Assembly (NCBI RefSeq): GCF_002933395.1
Contig: NZ_CM009490.1
Coordinates: 124,001 to 188,000, forward strand
DNA from: Yoonia maritima
Lineage (GTDB): Bacteria > Pseudomonadota > Alphaproteobacteria > Rhodobacterales > Rhodobacteraceae
Direction of reading: 5' to 3'
DNA length: 64,000 nt
Under the pieces are notes generated by a model. The model searched no databases and was not told the DNA's origin. It worked only from the letters and a program-made list of their open reading frames with translations. Of this stretch, positions 1 through 8,486 are shown one piece after another. Positions within the stretch are counted from its first letter, which is position 1; each line of letters opens with the position of its first letter. The position numbers were made by a program, and so were the translations under genes.

Positions 1-289
1 GCAATTTCAAGGCATTTCCGAGCGCCCAGGCTTCATGAAATTCATCTCCCGCGTTGGATGCGGGTGCACCAAGTACGTCTAACGGTCTGCTCAATATTAG
101 GTCTTTCCGATGCTGAAAATAACTTTGGTGAAGAATCCCCTTTGACATTCCCACCGTTAGCTCTTCGAAACAAGGTGTTAGCGAGACTGATCTACCGCGA
201 ATAGCAGAAATGATGGGCTGCAACGCAAAACCCAAACACTGCGCCTCTGGTCGGCTTAGCGTCGCTTGACCAAATCCGATAGAAGTCAT
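1..289 (-). CDS. Partial hypothetical protein, runs off the left edge
   Basis: A minus-strand reading frame stays open from a stop near position 360 to the left edge, about 118 codons. The first in-frame ATG is at 289, giving about 96 residues with no stop. The translation starts MTSIGFGQATLSRPEAQC and shows no motif I recognise. The open length and protein-like composition are the only support. The C-terminal part lies outside the window, so the product cannot be named. It could be a chance frame. Confidence 0.35.
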   Translation of the reverse strand, partial: MTSIGFGQATLSRPEAQCLGFALQPIISAIRGRSVSLTPCFEELTVGMSKGILHQSYFQHRKDLILSRPLDVLGAPASNAGDEFHEAWALGNALKL

Positions 290-431
290 ATCAACAACTT
301 GGCCTTCACGCAGGCCGGTGTGCCCGCCATGCAAAGCTAAGCAGCGTATTCAGCTTTGAATTGAAACACTGCGCAAGTTGCGTGGGATGATTAGCAGCGG
401 GCACCTAGTCAGATCCTATTGGAGATGACAC

Positions 432-953
432 ATGACAAACTATCAGATGAAAAAAATTAGAACTTTGGGAAAGCGGTATGCGCGAGCGACTGCAATGGCA
501 CACACTGACGCTTTGACCATCCTGGCCATGGAGTTTGGCTTCGCTCACTGGAAATCTCTTACCGATGAGGTGAAAGAAGATTGGCAGCCGAGTGAAGAAG
601 CGCTCGCTCAGGTCGAAGAATTCGTGCGCGAAGCAGGTGCCATACCGGATGCAAGAAATGACGCCTCGCACTTCCACGAACCAGAACCGGAAAACGGAGA
701 GCTTTGCGGTCATCAATTTCAGATTGGAAGCTCCCTCGGGGATGTCTTCGTCTCGGGGAACGGATGGGAATTACGCATTCCAGAAGCTCCCTTCAAAGCA
801 CCTATTGTTGAAATTGATGAACGCCACGCAGAAACCAGCCCAGTCAAATATCCAAGCTTTGTGGCCAAGCTTATTGAGATCGCACAAGGGCGCAGTAACC
901 AACTTCTCAAACGGTTCCCCGAAGGGTCATCGAACGGAATTCCTTTTTGGTGA
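432..953 (+). CDS. Hypothetical protein with a GRP-like N-terminal motif; C-terminus probably rewritten
   Basis: A 173-residue cytoplasmic protein. The first 45 residues (KRYARATAMAHTDALTILA, then FGFAHWKSL) resemble the short helical motif seen at the start of many proteobacterial proteins annotated as glyoxalase-related or superfamily proteins. That is recognition from memory, not a search. An acidic segment follows (about residues 50-85), then a region with no known motif. From position 896 on, the last 19 codons are read from DNA that on the other strand encodes a fragment of a uracil-DNA glycosylase, so the present C-terminus is probably not ancestral. The ATG at 432 follows GGAG at 420-423. 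Function unknown. Confidence 0.65.
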   Translation: MTNYQMKKIRTLGKRYARATAMAHTDALTILAMEFGFAHWKSLTDEVKEDWQPSEEALAQVEEFVREAGAIPDARNDASHFHEPEPENGELCGHQFQIGSSLGDVFVSGNGWELRIPEAPFKAPIVEIDERHAETSPVKYPSFVAKLIEIAQGRSNQLLKRFPEGSSNGIPFW

Positions 954-1084
954 GTGATCCGCCCCGGTGCCTGTCCGACGATCAAAAGGCGAGCCGTCGC
1001 GCTGATCTGCAAGATGGGACGCGGTCCAAGGGGCAGGTCTTTGCAAACCGTGCAAGCCTTTACTTCGTCCAACAATGTGTTCAC
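896..1084 (-). pseudogene. 5' remnant of a uracil-DNA glycosylase family gene
   Basis: Translating down from the ATG at 1084 gives about 63 residues that look like the N-terminus of family 4/5-like uracil-DNA glycosylases: a CTVC motif at residues 11-14, LPLGPRPILQ, then LLIVGQAPGR and GIPFDDPSGNRLR, which match the water-activating and uracil-binding segments of the family. After SWL (position 896) the frame reads antisense to the neighbouring plus-strand gene and no longer resembles the family. The C-terminal two thirds, including the final H-P-S motif, are missing. I interpret this as a deletion or recombination remnant, not a functional repair enzyme. Confidence 0.7.
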
Positions 1085-1417
1085 GGCGCGATCGTCCTTT
1101 ATAGTTGGCCTTAGATAAAACGGCCGCGATCAGTATGTGGCCTGATCTGGTATCGATAGAGCCTTGGGACCGATAGAACAGACAGGTCAGGCACCACGTA
1201 GTACCAGAAATCCAAGCTAAAAAAACCGGTACAATTGTCTTGGCAACAACGGCAATGCCGATAGGGCGAAATGCAGGTTGTCGTGACGGGGCACGCATAG
1301 CACCCAATTTATGATCTGTCGGGTTGGTTGTGCAGCGCCATGCGTCGTGGCGTGTGACCGGCCAAAGCGGACTGACGAGACCTTCCAATCATTGGAAGGT
1401 CTCGTTGTTTTGTGGGA
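1085..1417. other. Gene-poor spacer
   Basis: About 330 bases between the glycosylase remnant and the FrsA-like hydrolase gene. A minus-strand open frame crosses part of it (927-1388), but its translation is low quality and overlaps the remnant in another frame. The only structure I see is the perfect inverted repeat at 1376-1404. The region probably holds the old promoter of the glycosylase remnant. Confidence 0.5.
1376..1404 (+). terminator. Perfect 14-bp inverted repeat, terminator-like
   Basis: The arms CGAGACCTTCCAAT and its exact complement are separated by one base. On the plus strand the right arm is followed by TTGTTTTG, a modest T-rich tract. No gene is obvious just upstream on the plus strand. 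On the minus strand it lies 13 bases past the stop of the FrsA-like gene, so it may terminate that transcript instead. Confidence 0.5.
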
Positions 1418-2608
1418 TTAATCTCTTAGGTTGCTGATGATCCATGCCGACACAATGGCTTCGCGTTGGTTATGGGGCGGGCAATGGCCTGGAAGGTGAA
1501 ACACAACCGACTCTGCGTTTTCCGCTTGGTCCAGCAAACGTGACATGTCATCTAAAGACGCGACCGGGTCATCATGTGTGTTGATTGCCAAAAGGGGCGT
1601 CGTGATTTTATCCCCGTCGAACAGGCCCTGATTTTCCAAAGACAGAACCCGCACTGCGTCAGCCAGATCTTGATATGATGCGTCCAATTCAAGACCGACA
1701 CGGATTTTCACGCCGTCAATCGTGTAACGCGGGAAATTTTCATATGCTTCTGGAGGGGCAAGAAAGGCTTGGTGAAGGGGGCCGCAGGTATAGATAACGC
1801 CAGCTAGATCCAGTTCGGGCTTGTCGAGAAACAAACGTGCAGCGGCGTTGCCGCCGAAACTGACACCTTGCAAGAAAACGTTGTTGGATTGCAGGTTTGG
1901 CTGCGTTTTCGCCCAAGCCGCAGCAGCTGCGTGCAGTTTATCTGTCTGACCGTCACGAACGTCATACGCGATGCTGTCGCCCATTCCTGGCGTGTCGAGT
2001 GTCAGAAAGGCGATGCCTTTTGGCTGTAAGTGTGTTTCGTAATAATTCAGGGCTGTCACTTTTGACATGTCAGACCCATTTGACATGACAAGCACGGGAA
2101 AGGGGCCTTCGCCCTCTGGTAGGTGTAAGAACGCTTGAAAGCTTTGATTTTCATGCGCGATGTCGACAACTTCAAAATCGCTCGCGACGGTTGATGCGGC
2201 CTGAACGTAAGCTGCGTTCGCGCTTTGTAATGCTGCGACACTGTTGGGATCGTTCGTATGGGGTGCTGAAGCGGTGTGGTAATAGATCGCCGCTGCCTTG
2301 TGGTTGCCTGCCGCCATGGCCGCATCACCAGCAAGAGTAAATTCGTAAATCCAATTGCCGGGGCCGTATGCGATCTGAGTATCTGGCTGATCCGGATCGA
2401 CCCGCGGCCCATCGCTATCGGCAACACGTTCGAGAATTTCGTAGACAGTCGTTTCGTCAGCGCCAAAATAGGTCCACATTTCTGGTTCAATTGGATGATA
2501 CCATTGGCCTTCTTCGATTGCCCGGAACTTTGTTCCATCTACAGTTTGTGCAAAACCTGCTGTGCAAAATGTCGACGCACAGAGAAGAAAAGATACGTAC
2601 TTCATCAT
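1418..2608 (-). CDS. Secreted alpha/beta hydrolase, FrsA-like
   Basis: A 396-residue protein with a signal peptide (cleavage likely after GFAQ, residue 21), so probably periplasmic. The N-terminal half is helical with alanine-rich stretches. The C-terminal half is an alpha/beta hydrolase: LVMSNGSDMSK around residue 173, TLDTPGMGDS at 203-211, and nucleophile elbow GVSFGG with Ser250. A probable acid (NTHDDP, about residue 343) and a probable His (PGHCPPHN, near 374) complete the triad. The layout resembles the esterase FrsA/DUF1100 group; substrate unknown. Two ATGs (2608, 2605) follow an AAAGG ribosome site. It is monocistronic, ahead of the MipA gene on the same strand by 79 bases. Confidence 0.8.
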   Translation of the reverse strand: MMKYVSFLLCASTFCTAGFAQTVDGTKFRAIEEGQWYHPIEPEMWTYFGADETTVYEILERVADSDGPRVDPDQPDTQIAYGPGNWIYEFTLAGDAAMAAGNHKAAAIYYHTASAPHTNDPNSVAALQSANAAYVQAASTVASDFEVVDIAHENQSFQAFLHLPEGEGPFPVLVMSNGSDMSKVTALNYYETHLQPKGIAFLTLDTPGMGDSIAYDVRDGQTDKLHAAAAAWAKTQPNLQSNNVFLQGVSFGGNAAARLFLDKPELDLAGVIYTCGPLHQAFLAPPEAYENFPRYTIDGVKIRVGLELDASYQDLADAVRVLSLENQGLFDGDKITTPLLAINTHDDPVASLDDMSRLLDQAENAESVVFHLPGHCPPHNQREAIVSAWIISNLRD

Positions 2609-2687
2609 GATTAATGACCTTTCAGTTTGAGTTGTGAGTTCGGTTTTGGAGTGAATAGGGCGCGTTCAACGCCGGTCTATTCCCAGA

Positions 2688-3467
2688 TTAAAAGCTGTAG
2701 CGCAGTCCAACTTCGATCGACTTTGTCGTGTCGTTTCCGACCTGACTGACAAGCGGGCTGTCGGCGATTTTTGACCCGTACTGCTCTATGGACATTGCGG
2801 AATAGACTGTAGCGTTGTCAGTGATCAGGTAATCAATTCCGGCGCTGAGAGTTGTGCTCTTGTATCCGCCGTCGGTCGTGTAGGGTGCCAGCCCGCTGGC
2901 CAAAGAGACAGCATTTGAAATACCCACTTCGGTATTCATGTGTTCTGCATCCGCAAAGCTTAACGCCAACGAGGTGTTAAAGCTGAGCCGGTCAGTCACA
3001 TCATGGTCGTATTGTGCACCCAAAAAGCCGACAAGACCTTTTCCTTTGCCCAACAGGTCCTGTTGGAAGCCGACGCCCACGCCGATGGGCCCGACTTCGT
3101 GCAAATACATTGCCTGAATTTCCCACGTGTCTTCGATTGCGTCGAAAGGTTCTAAAATCGTATCGTCATCACTGTCGCGGCCCGGTTCATATTCCAAAGA
3201 TGCTGTGATCGCGGAACCGTCGTTGATCCGATACCGGACACCTAGGCCGCCAAATGCCAAGATCCATTGTAGGTGTGCTGACGCAGTGTATTGTGCCACC
3301 GCGCCATATGATAATGCGGTGACGTTACTGTCCGAGCCGACATAGGTCGGTTCAGATTCAGCACCGACTGACAGCGTATAAGACCACCCAAGCTCTTGTG
3401 CGGCTGCGCTGTGGGACATGACGCACAGACAAAGCAGGGTACATGAAGGTAAAATGATGTGTCGCAT
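2688..3467 (-). CDS. MipA/OmpV family outer-membrane protein
   Basis: A 259-residue protein with a clear signal peptide (cleavage after SAAAQ, residue 24) and alternating beta-strand pattern ending in the aromatic C-terminus RYSF, typical of an outer-membrane barrel. The opening (WSYTLSVGAESEPTYVGSD) and the pattern of strands match the MipA/OmpV family, whose members act as scaffolds or small porins in the outer membrane. It is divergent from the membrane-anchored LuxR-type regulator with a 157-base shared promoter region, so that regulator is a candidate controller of this gene. The specific ligand cannot be read from sequence. Confidence 0.85.
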   Translation of the reverse strand: MRHIILPSCTLLCLCVMSHSAAAQELGWSYTLSVGAESEPTYVGSDSNVTALSYGAVAQYTASAHLQWILAFGGLGVRYRINDGSAITASLEYEPGRDSDDDTILEPFDAIEDTWEIQAMYLHEVGPIGVGVGFQQDLLGKGKGLVGFLGAQYDHDVTDRLSFNTSLALSFADAEHMNTEVGISNAVSLASGLAPYTTDGGYKSTTLSAGIDYLITDNATVYSAMSIEQYGSKIADSPLVSQVGNDTTKSIEVGLRYSF

Positions 3468-3624
3468 ATGTAAGACCTATGTTGTTTACATCTGGTCTTG
3501 GACGCGATCTGGCTTATCATTTCATCGGGCCTATGACGGAAGTTTTCCATATTCGATGGTCATCCGGCAAATGACATATGTCCTTTATGGGGTAACGAAA
3601 TATCCTATCCACAAGGAGATTTAG

Positions 3625-4149
3625 ATGTTTCAACACCACGAACGCCCCGCAATCATTGGGGCTATTTGTATTCTGGTCGTTATGGCCGGGCTAGATATCT
3701 TGGACGATGCGCGCCAAGGCGAAAGCCTTAGTATGTTGATCTGGGATGTCGTGCTGGTCGGGGCTGTTACCGCGCTTTTGACCTATATTTTCATTTTTCA
3801 GCCCTACGCCTCTTATTTGAGGACGCGCAAGTTAGAGAACGAGGCGGTTGAGCAAACGGCTGAACTGACGACTCTTGCACGCCAAGCCCGCAAACAGCTC
3901 GAGGGACTGGGGGTCTACATCAGCGCACAATTCGACATTTGGAAATTAACGCCTGCCGAAAGCGAGGTTGCGCTTTTGTTGTTAAAGGGGCTTTCAATGA
4001 AAGAAATTGCAAACGTCCGCGGAATTTCGGAACGCACTGCGCGGCAGCAAGCAACGACAGTTTACGGCAAGGCCAATTTGGATGGGCGTACTGGTTTATC
4101 GGCCTTCTTTTTGGAAGATCTACTGCTGCCCGTTTCGCCAGCTGAGTAA
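3625..4149 (+). CDS. Membrane-anchored LuxR-type HTH regulator
   Basis: A 174-residue protein. Two hydrophobic segments (about residues 9-25 and 38-58) are followed by a likely coiled coil (65-95, leucine/alanine/glutamine-rich) and a C-terminal LuxR/GerE DNA-binding domain starting at LTPAESEVALLLL (108-120), with the recognition helix near SERTARQQATTVYGKANL. There is no receiver or ligand-binding domain, so the membrane segments or coiled coil probably sense the signal or mediate dimerisation. The start is well supported by AAGGAGAT at 3613-3620, five bases before the ATG. It is divergent from the MipA/OmpV gene; regulation of that gene is an inference. Confidence 0.85.
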   Translation: MFQHHERPAIIGAICILVVMAGLDILDDARQGESLSMLIWDVVLVGAVTALLTYIFIFQPYASYLRTRKLENEAVEQTAELTTLARQARKQLEGLGVYISAQFDIWKLTPAESEVALLLLKGLSMKEIANVRGISERTARQQATTVYGKANLDGRTGLSAFFLEDLLLPVSPAE

Positions 4150-4201
4150 CAGTTGCAGCCGAAAGATAAGCACTGAAGGCTTAAGGTGCCGCCCTTTACT
4201 C

Positions 4202-5890
4202 TCAATCGGTCACTGTCAGCGGCCGGCTTGCAATCGCTGTTTCGCCTTGTCCCAGAAAATACCTCAACTCGTAACGACCGGGTATTTCTGGTGCGGTGAC
4301 GGTCAGCGGGTTGCCTTCGTGGGTATAGCTCCAGCTTCCTGAAAGGGGTCCTGCATCATCCAACGTACCAATCGCGACGAAATCATATTGGTAGCCCGGC
4401 CCATCCCAATTTACAGTCAGCGGTTGGCCTGATCTGATAGTGTCCGCCGCATCAAGGCTGGCCGAGACCGGGGTCAGGCTAATCGTGCTGGCAAGCAAAA
4501 CGGTTTCATCCTGACCGGCGTGATATCTGATTTCATATTCACCCGGTTCACTAGGCATTAACAAATGCGCAGGGTTGCCTTCGTGAAGGTAAACAAAGTT
4601 CACGTAACTTTCTTCTCCGACTGGGCCGACAGCAAGGTAATCACCTTCGTTCTCTGGTCCAATCCAGGGTAAATTAAGCGTTTCACCGGCGTGCGCAGTT
4701 GCGGGGCTATCAACGTGAATGTCGGCGGCGGCTATCGTGATGGATGTTGCAAAAACGACCCTATCGTTTTGTCCCTCGTGATATCTGATTTCGTAAATGC
4801 CCGGTTCAATCGGCATCACCAATGGCACGGGGTTACCCTCGTAGAGATAGGAAAAATTGACGTAAGTTTCGTCCTCTGCTGGGCCGACGGCAAGGTAATC
4901 GCCTTCGTTTGCTGGACCTGACCATGGCAAGCGCAGCGTTTCACCCGCAAGCGCTGTGGCGGGTGCTTTGATCATCGCATCGGCAGGCGTCACTGCAATC
5001 AATTGAACCGCTGCAATGTCACTGTTCGGGCCGTAGACATAACGGATTTCATATGTTCCCGGATCGGCAGGCATACGCAATTGCGCGGGTTGATCCGCCT
5101 CGACATACACAAAATTTACAAAACTTTCTGCTTCTGGCTGGGCAACGGTCAAACTATCGCCCTCTGCGGCTGGTCCTTCCCACATCACTTCAATGGTGCT
5201 GCCGGCAACAGCGGTGCTTGGCGCGGCAATGCTGGCTTCAGGCGTCAGTGGGGTCTCAGGCAGGGTATCGGGTTCTGCGACAACAGTTGCGATAGCTTCG
5301 TTTAGCGCGGCCGCATCAGCGGCTCTTAGAAAGCGACCACCAGTGGCGTCGGCGATGCACTGCATCTGCGCTAATGCGTCGGGGTCATTTACGTCGAAAC
5401 CGATTACATGCGTGGTAAAGTTTACGCCTGACTGATCAAGATGGCGCGCCGCAGCACAGGGATCTGGATGACAGGTTTCCACGCCATCGGACACCAGAAT
5501 GACGGTTGCAGTCCGGCTGGTATAGTCGAGCGCATCCGCTGCGGCGATCACTGCGTCGGTCATTGGCGTTTTGCCAAGTGGGCTGATGCTGTTTACCGCT
5601 GTTCGAATATCCTCTGCTGTGCCGGTTGCGGGGGCAACGATCGTTTCGATATCGGTGCAACTGCCTTTTTGGCGGTGCCCATAGAGCGTGAGCCCAAGCT
5701 GCTCATCCTGTGGGAAATCGTCTAAAATTGTGCCAACAGCCTGCTGGGCAATGGTGATCTTGGCAGTGCCATCAATCTGCCCCCACATTGACCCAGAGCC
5801 ATCAAGGATCAGAACGGTGCCCACGTTGTCCTGAGCTATAGCAGCGGTCGATATCGTCGCTGCCAACACAAAAGCTAAAGAGCGCATCAA
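4202..5890 (-). CDS. Secreted VWA-domain protein with four tandem repeats
   Basis: A 562-residue protein with a signal peptide (cleavage after AIAQ, residue 20). Residues 23-205 form a von Willebrand factor A domain with the MIDAS motif DGSGS (30-34), a later Thr in KTPMTDA and an Asp in LVSDGVET. From about residue 215 to the end there are four consecutive units of about 85 residues with the pattern TA-x-AG, W-x-GP, EGD-x-LAV, YVNF-x-Y, EGNP, MP-x-EPG-x-YEIRY. Units 2 and 3 are nearly identical and unit 4 is most diverged. These probably form beta-sandwiches, suggesting periplasmic or surface adhesion. Its partner is unknown. It is not in an operon. Confidence 0.85.
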   Translation of the reverse strand: MMRSLAFVLAATISTAAIAQDNVGTVLILDGSGSMWGQIDGTAKITIAQQAVGTILDDFPQDEQLGLTLYGHRQKGSCTDIETIVAPATGTAEDIRTAVNSISPLGKTPMTDAVIAAADALDYTSRTATVILVSDGVETCHPDPCAAARHLDQSGVNFTTHVIGFDVNDPDALAQMQCIADATGGRFLRAADAAALNEAIATVVAEPDTLPETPLTPEASIAAPSTAVAGSTIEVMWEGPAAEGDSLTVAQPEAESFVNFVYVEADQPAQLRMPADPGTYEIRYVYGPNSDIAAVQLIAVTPADAMIKAPATALAGETLRLPWSGPANEGDYLAVGPAEDETYVNFSYLYEGNPVPLVMPIEPGIYEIRYHEGQNDRVVFATSITIAAADIHVDSPATAHAGETLNLPWIGPENEGDYLAVGPVGEESYVNFVYLHEGNPAHLLMPSEPGEYEIRYHAGQDETVLLASTISLTPVSASLDAADTIRSGQPLTVNWDGPGYQYDFVAIGTLDDAGPLSGSWSYTHEGNPLTVTAPEIPGRYELRYFLGQGETAIASRPLTVTD

Positions 5891-6128
5891 AATCCCCCGG
5901 AAGTCTAATGTCTCTTTTCGTAGTTAGCCGAGGGACGGTTTGTAAATAGATGACTTAGCCGTCGCCGCGTTTCAGCGGAAATAGACCGACGTATGATAGC
6001 CATAAGGCAATCCGTACTAGGTTCTTGTAGAACCAAAATGGATGGTTTCGCGAAAGCAACGCCACATCGTTTTGCGAAGATAGCGGAGCAGCAGATCACA
6101 GGCGGTCACAATAGTATCGCCGTCAGAT

Positions 6129-6755
6129 CTATGGAACTTTTAGATTTGCTTTCAGCGCAAGCGCATAGTGGCTTCTGTCGCAAAATCCGTGCCATTGTCC
6201 GGCCTCAATCGGCAAAAAGGACCAATCGCCTTCTTCGGACAAATCGGCGGGTTTGCGTTGCACCAACCGCGACAGCGCGAGCCCGCGCCGCGCGAGCGTT
6301 GCAGAGGCTTCTGGCATCGCAAGGCCCGCCATTGTGACACTGCGCATGATTGAAATCCCCATGCCAGCGTGGGCAGCCGTCGTGATTTCACGCAAGCCCC
6401 GATGCCGAGACAAAAGAACAACATGCCGATCCGCATGTGTCATCTTTCCTTTCACAGCGCAGAGCATATCTCGTGTTTCGCGACCCGCATCGGAAAACCA
6501 ACGAAAAACCACCGGCTCTAGATGGCCCTGATGTTCGGTGGTGGCTGGTAACCCGACAAGATTTTGCGCGATCTGAATGGCAGGTAAAAAGCGGTCGCGC
6601 GAAATAGCCAAAATATCGCTTAGCTTTGATAGGTTGTGTGACCCATCCCTGACAACATGTTCACTGTCGACCAAATACCGCTGGTAAGAGGCCGTTACAG
6701 AACCGGATATCGCGGCAATCGGATCAGACCGCGACATAGGAACAATCCATGCCAT
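6129..6755 (-). CDS. Unrecognised protein divergent from the T3SS operon
   Basis: About 208 residues from the ATG at 6755; a TTG at 6776 and an ATG at 6737 are alternative starts, and none has a strong ribosome site. The minus-strand codons look like a real gene. I see no signal peptide and no membrane segment. The middle reads DMLCAVKGKMTHADRHVV then LREITTAAHAGMGI, moderately basic and histidine-containing, and I cannot assign it to a family. It lies back to back with sctJ, with 313 bases between the two starts, which makes it a candidate regulator, chaperone or effector of that system, but only by position. Confidence 0.6.
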   Translation of the reverse strand: MAWIVPMSRSDPIAAISGSVTASYQRYLVDSEHVVRDGSHNLSKLSDILAISRDRFLPAIQIAQNLVGLPATTEHQGHLEPVVFRWFSDAGRETRDMLCAVKGKMTHADRHVVLLSRHRGLREITTAAHAGMGISIMRSVTMAGLAMPEASATLARRGLALSRLVQRKPADLSEEGDWSFLPIEAGQWHGFCDRSHYALALKANLKVP

Positions 6756-7068
6756 ATTGGCTTTGGTATGATGCAAAAATTGACTGCATTTTAAATTTAT
6801 AACTCACTAATTAAGGGCGAATTGTCCCCGACACCTGCTTTTCGGGGAAAACTATACACAATTGCTACTGGTATGCACGTATTGTTGCTGGGGTTTGCCC
6901 CGCTCTTGGGAACAGGTCCCGCATTTGGAAGGCCGATATAAGCAGGGGCGCTACGTAGCCGCGCAGGCTCTACGCAAAATTTTACGTATGTGATCCAGCC
7001 TTAGGCCGGGGCCGTCTGCGGCATAGATAAGGCAGCGCAGCCGCGCACCCACCAGTTCCGAGGCGACG
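6756..7068. other. Divergent promoter region upstream of sctJ
   Basis: About 310 bases between the unrecognised minus-strand gene and sctJ. It holds a 22-codon frame at 6873-6941 and another unstarted open frame to about 6993, neither convincing. No palindromic operator stands out. GAGG at 7060-7063 serves as the ribosome site of sctJ. The promoter of the whole secretion operon must lie here or farther upstream. Confidence 0.5.
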
Positions 7069-7860
7069 ATGCCCATGCTTAGACGCTTATTTGATATCTC
7101 ACAGGCTGTTCGTATGGCCGCACTATTGGCGCTTACGCTGCTGGTCAGTGGGTGTAAGGAACCGCTGTATTCCAATCTGGACGAAAACCAAGCAAACGAG
7201 ATGATCGCGATCCTTCAGGCTGCGCATATCGCTGCTGGTCGTGAAGGCGATGGCGATGGGCAATATGTGGTAAAGGTGCTGCCCGATGACGTAGGGATCG
7301 CTGTGACCCTGCTGCGTGCACGTGGTTATCCGCGCCGGACATTCACGACCTTGGGCGATGTGTTTCCAGACGAAGGTATCGTTGGCACCCCGTTCGAGGA
7401 ACGTGCCCGGTTTATGTATGCCCTAAACGAAGAACTGGCCCATACCATTTCCGATATTGCAGGTGTGCGTCAGGCGCGTGTGCAGGTGATCATCCCGCCA
7501 TCGCCAAGGTTTGGTGAACAGACGGCACTATCGACGGCGGCAGTTGCTGTTTATTACGAAGCCGGGGTGGAACTGACGCCGCTGGTGCCTACGATCAAAT
7601 CACTAGTTGCCCATTCGGTGCCGAACTTGCGTTACGACGACGTAGAGGTCGCGCTGCTGATGGCGGGTGGCACGCAAATGGAAGCGGTGCCTGCTGTGAC
7701 GCCAGATACGCTTGTTGCGGTGAAACCTGCGCAAGCGACGATGCTACCAATACAGGTTTCGTGGCGGGTGATGGCGTCTATCGGTGTTTTGCTTGCCCTG
7801 TCGTTGACGGCCATGTTTGTTTACTGGTCTGGCGTCTGGCGCGCGGTATTCCGCAAATGA
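7069..7860 (+). CDS. sctJ: Type III secretion inner-ring lipoprotein SctJ
   Basis: A 263-residue lipoprotein of the YscJ/HrcJ/PrgK family, which forms the inner-membrane ring of the injectisome. The lipobox LVSGC puts the acylated Cys at residue 29. The ring-building domains follow: LYSNLDENQANEMIAIL, then RRTFTTLGDVFP and the EERARFMYALNEELAHTI segment typical of the family. A C-terminal membrane helix spans about 232-255. The size (263 residues rather than about 550) separates it from flagellar FliF. GAGG at 7060-7063 supports the ATG at 7069; ATG 7075 is an alternative. It is the first gene of a ten-gene operon, and its stop overlaps sctK by ATGA. Confidence 0.95.
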   Translation: MPMLRRLFDISQAVRMAALLALTLLVSGCKEPLYSNLDENQANEMIAILQAAHIAAGREGDGDGQYVVKVLPDDVGIAVTLLRARGYPRRTFTTLGDVFPDEGIVGTPFEERARFMYALNEELAHTISDIAGVRQARVQVIIPPSPRFGEQTALSTAAVAVYYEAGVELTPLVPTIKSLVAHSVPNLRYDDVEVALLMAGGTQMEAVPAVTPDTLVAVKPAQATMLPIQVSWRVMASIGVLLALSLTAMFVYWSGVWRAVFRK

Positions 7861-8486
7861 CGGCGGCCGCACAAATTCTGGAACTTGCGCAAGAACATCG
7901 CGCGGGAACCAGCGGCAGCATTTCACATGTCGCCCTTGGCACGATTACGGATCCACGCCTGCGAAATGCGATGATCGCGAACCCCCGGCTGGGCGGCCAA
8001 CTGCGTGCGCGGCTTGAAAAGGGTGGGGCGCTTGCTTTGCCCGATCAGCTTGTTGAGTTTGATGGTGACGCTGCGCTGTGCCAACTTTTATCAGGTGATT
8101 TAGATACCACCCGTCAGGGGCTAGGGCTTGCTTGGTTCGCCAATGTCTTGTCGCCTGCATTGATGCGCGGTGATCCCTTGCCGATCAACGTATCGCGCGT
8201 GACTATTCGCTGGGCGTTGACCTTGCGCGCATTTGCACCGGCACTTTCGCAAACGGGCAGGGACCTTCCCGACACGGATGATGTGATGCGCGCCGGCAGG
8301 CTGTGTCTGGCTGCGTGGTGCGGTGCATTGTCCGATGTGCCCGCCATGATCGCGCTCGAACTTGGCGCGATGGATCATACTGACATGCGCGAAGCCGCCG
8401 CCGAAAGCACAGACATCCGGGCGCGCCGGCGACAGCTAACTAACCGCTGGCTTGATGCGGTGAGACAGGCAGAGGTTCCGGCATGA
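7857..8486 (+). CDS. sctK: Probable type III secretion sorting-platform protein SctK
   Basis: A 209-residue protein starting at the ATG that overlaps the sctJ stop (ATGA); an upstream in-frame start at 7761 would lie inside sctJ and is rejected. It carries no obvious motif but has the size, leucine- and alanine-rich helical composition and exact gene position (between sctJ and sctL) of the YscK/HrpD/SctK family, cytosolic pods connecting SctQ to the ring. The name rests mainly on position, because this family is poorly conserved. Its stop overlaps sctL by ATGA. Confidence 0.65.
   Translation: MTAAAQILELAQEHRAGTSGSISHVALGTITDPRLRNAMIANPRLGGQLRARLEKGGALALPDQLVEFDGDAALCQLLSGDLDTTRQGLGLAWFANVLSPALMRGDPLPINVSRVTIRWALTLRAFAPALSQTGRDLPDTDDVMRAGRLCLAAWCGALSDVPAMIALELGAMDHTDMREAAAESTDIRARRRQLTNRWLDAVRQAEVPA

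Noticed and set aside
927-1388. Minus-strand open frame crossing the 1.1-1.4 kb spacer
   Set aside because: Overlaps the glycosylase remnant in a different frame; composition is not protein-like.
5905-6099. Short minus-strand frame downstream of the VWA promoter
   Set aside because: Considered as a transposase tail remnant, but I have no solid match and no terminal repeats.
6873-6941. 22-codon hydrophobic open frame before sctJ
   Set aside because: Too short, no ribosome site, and no continuation; looked at as a possible needle or signal-peptide remnant but unsupported.
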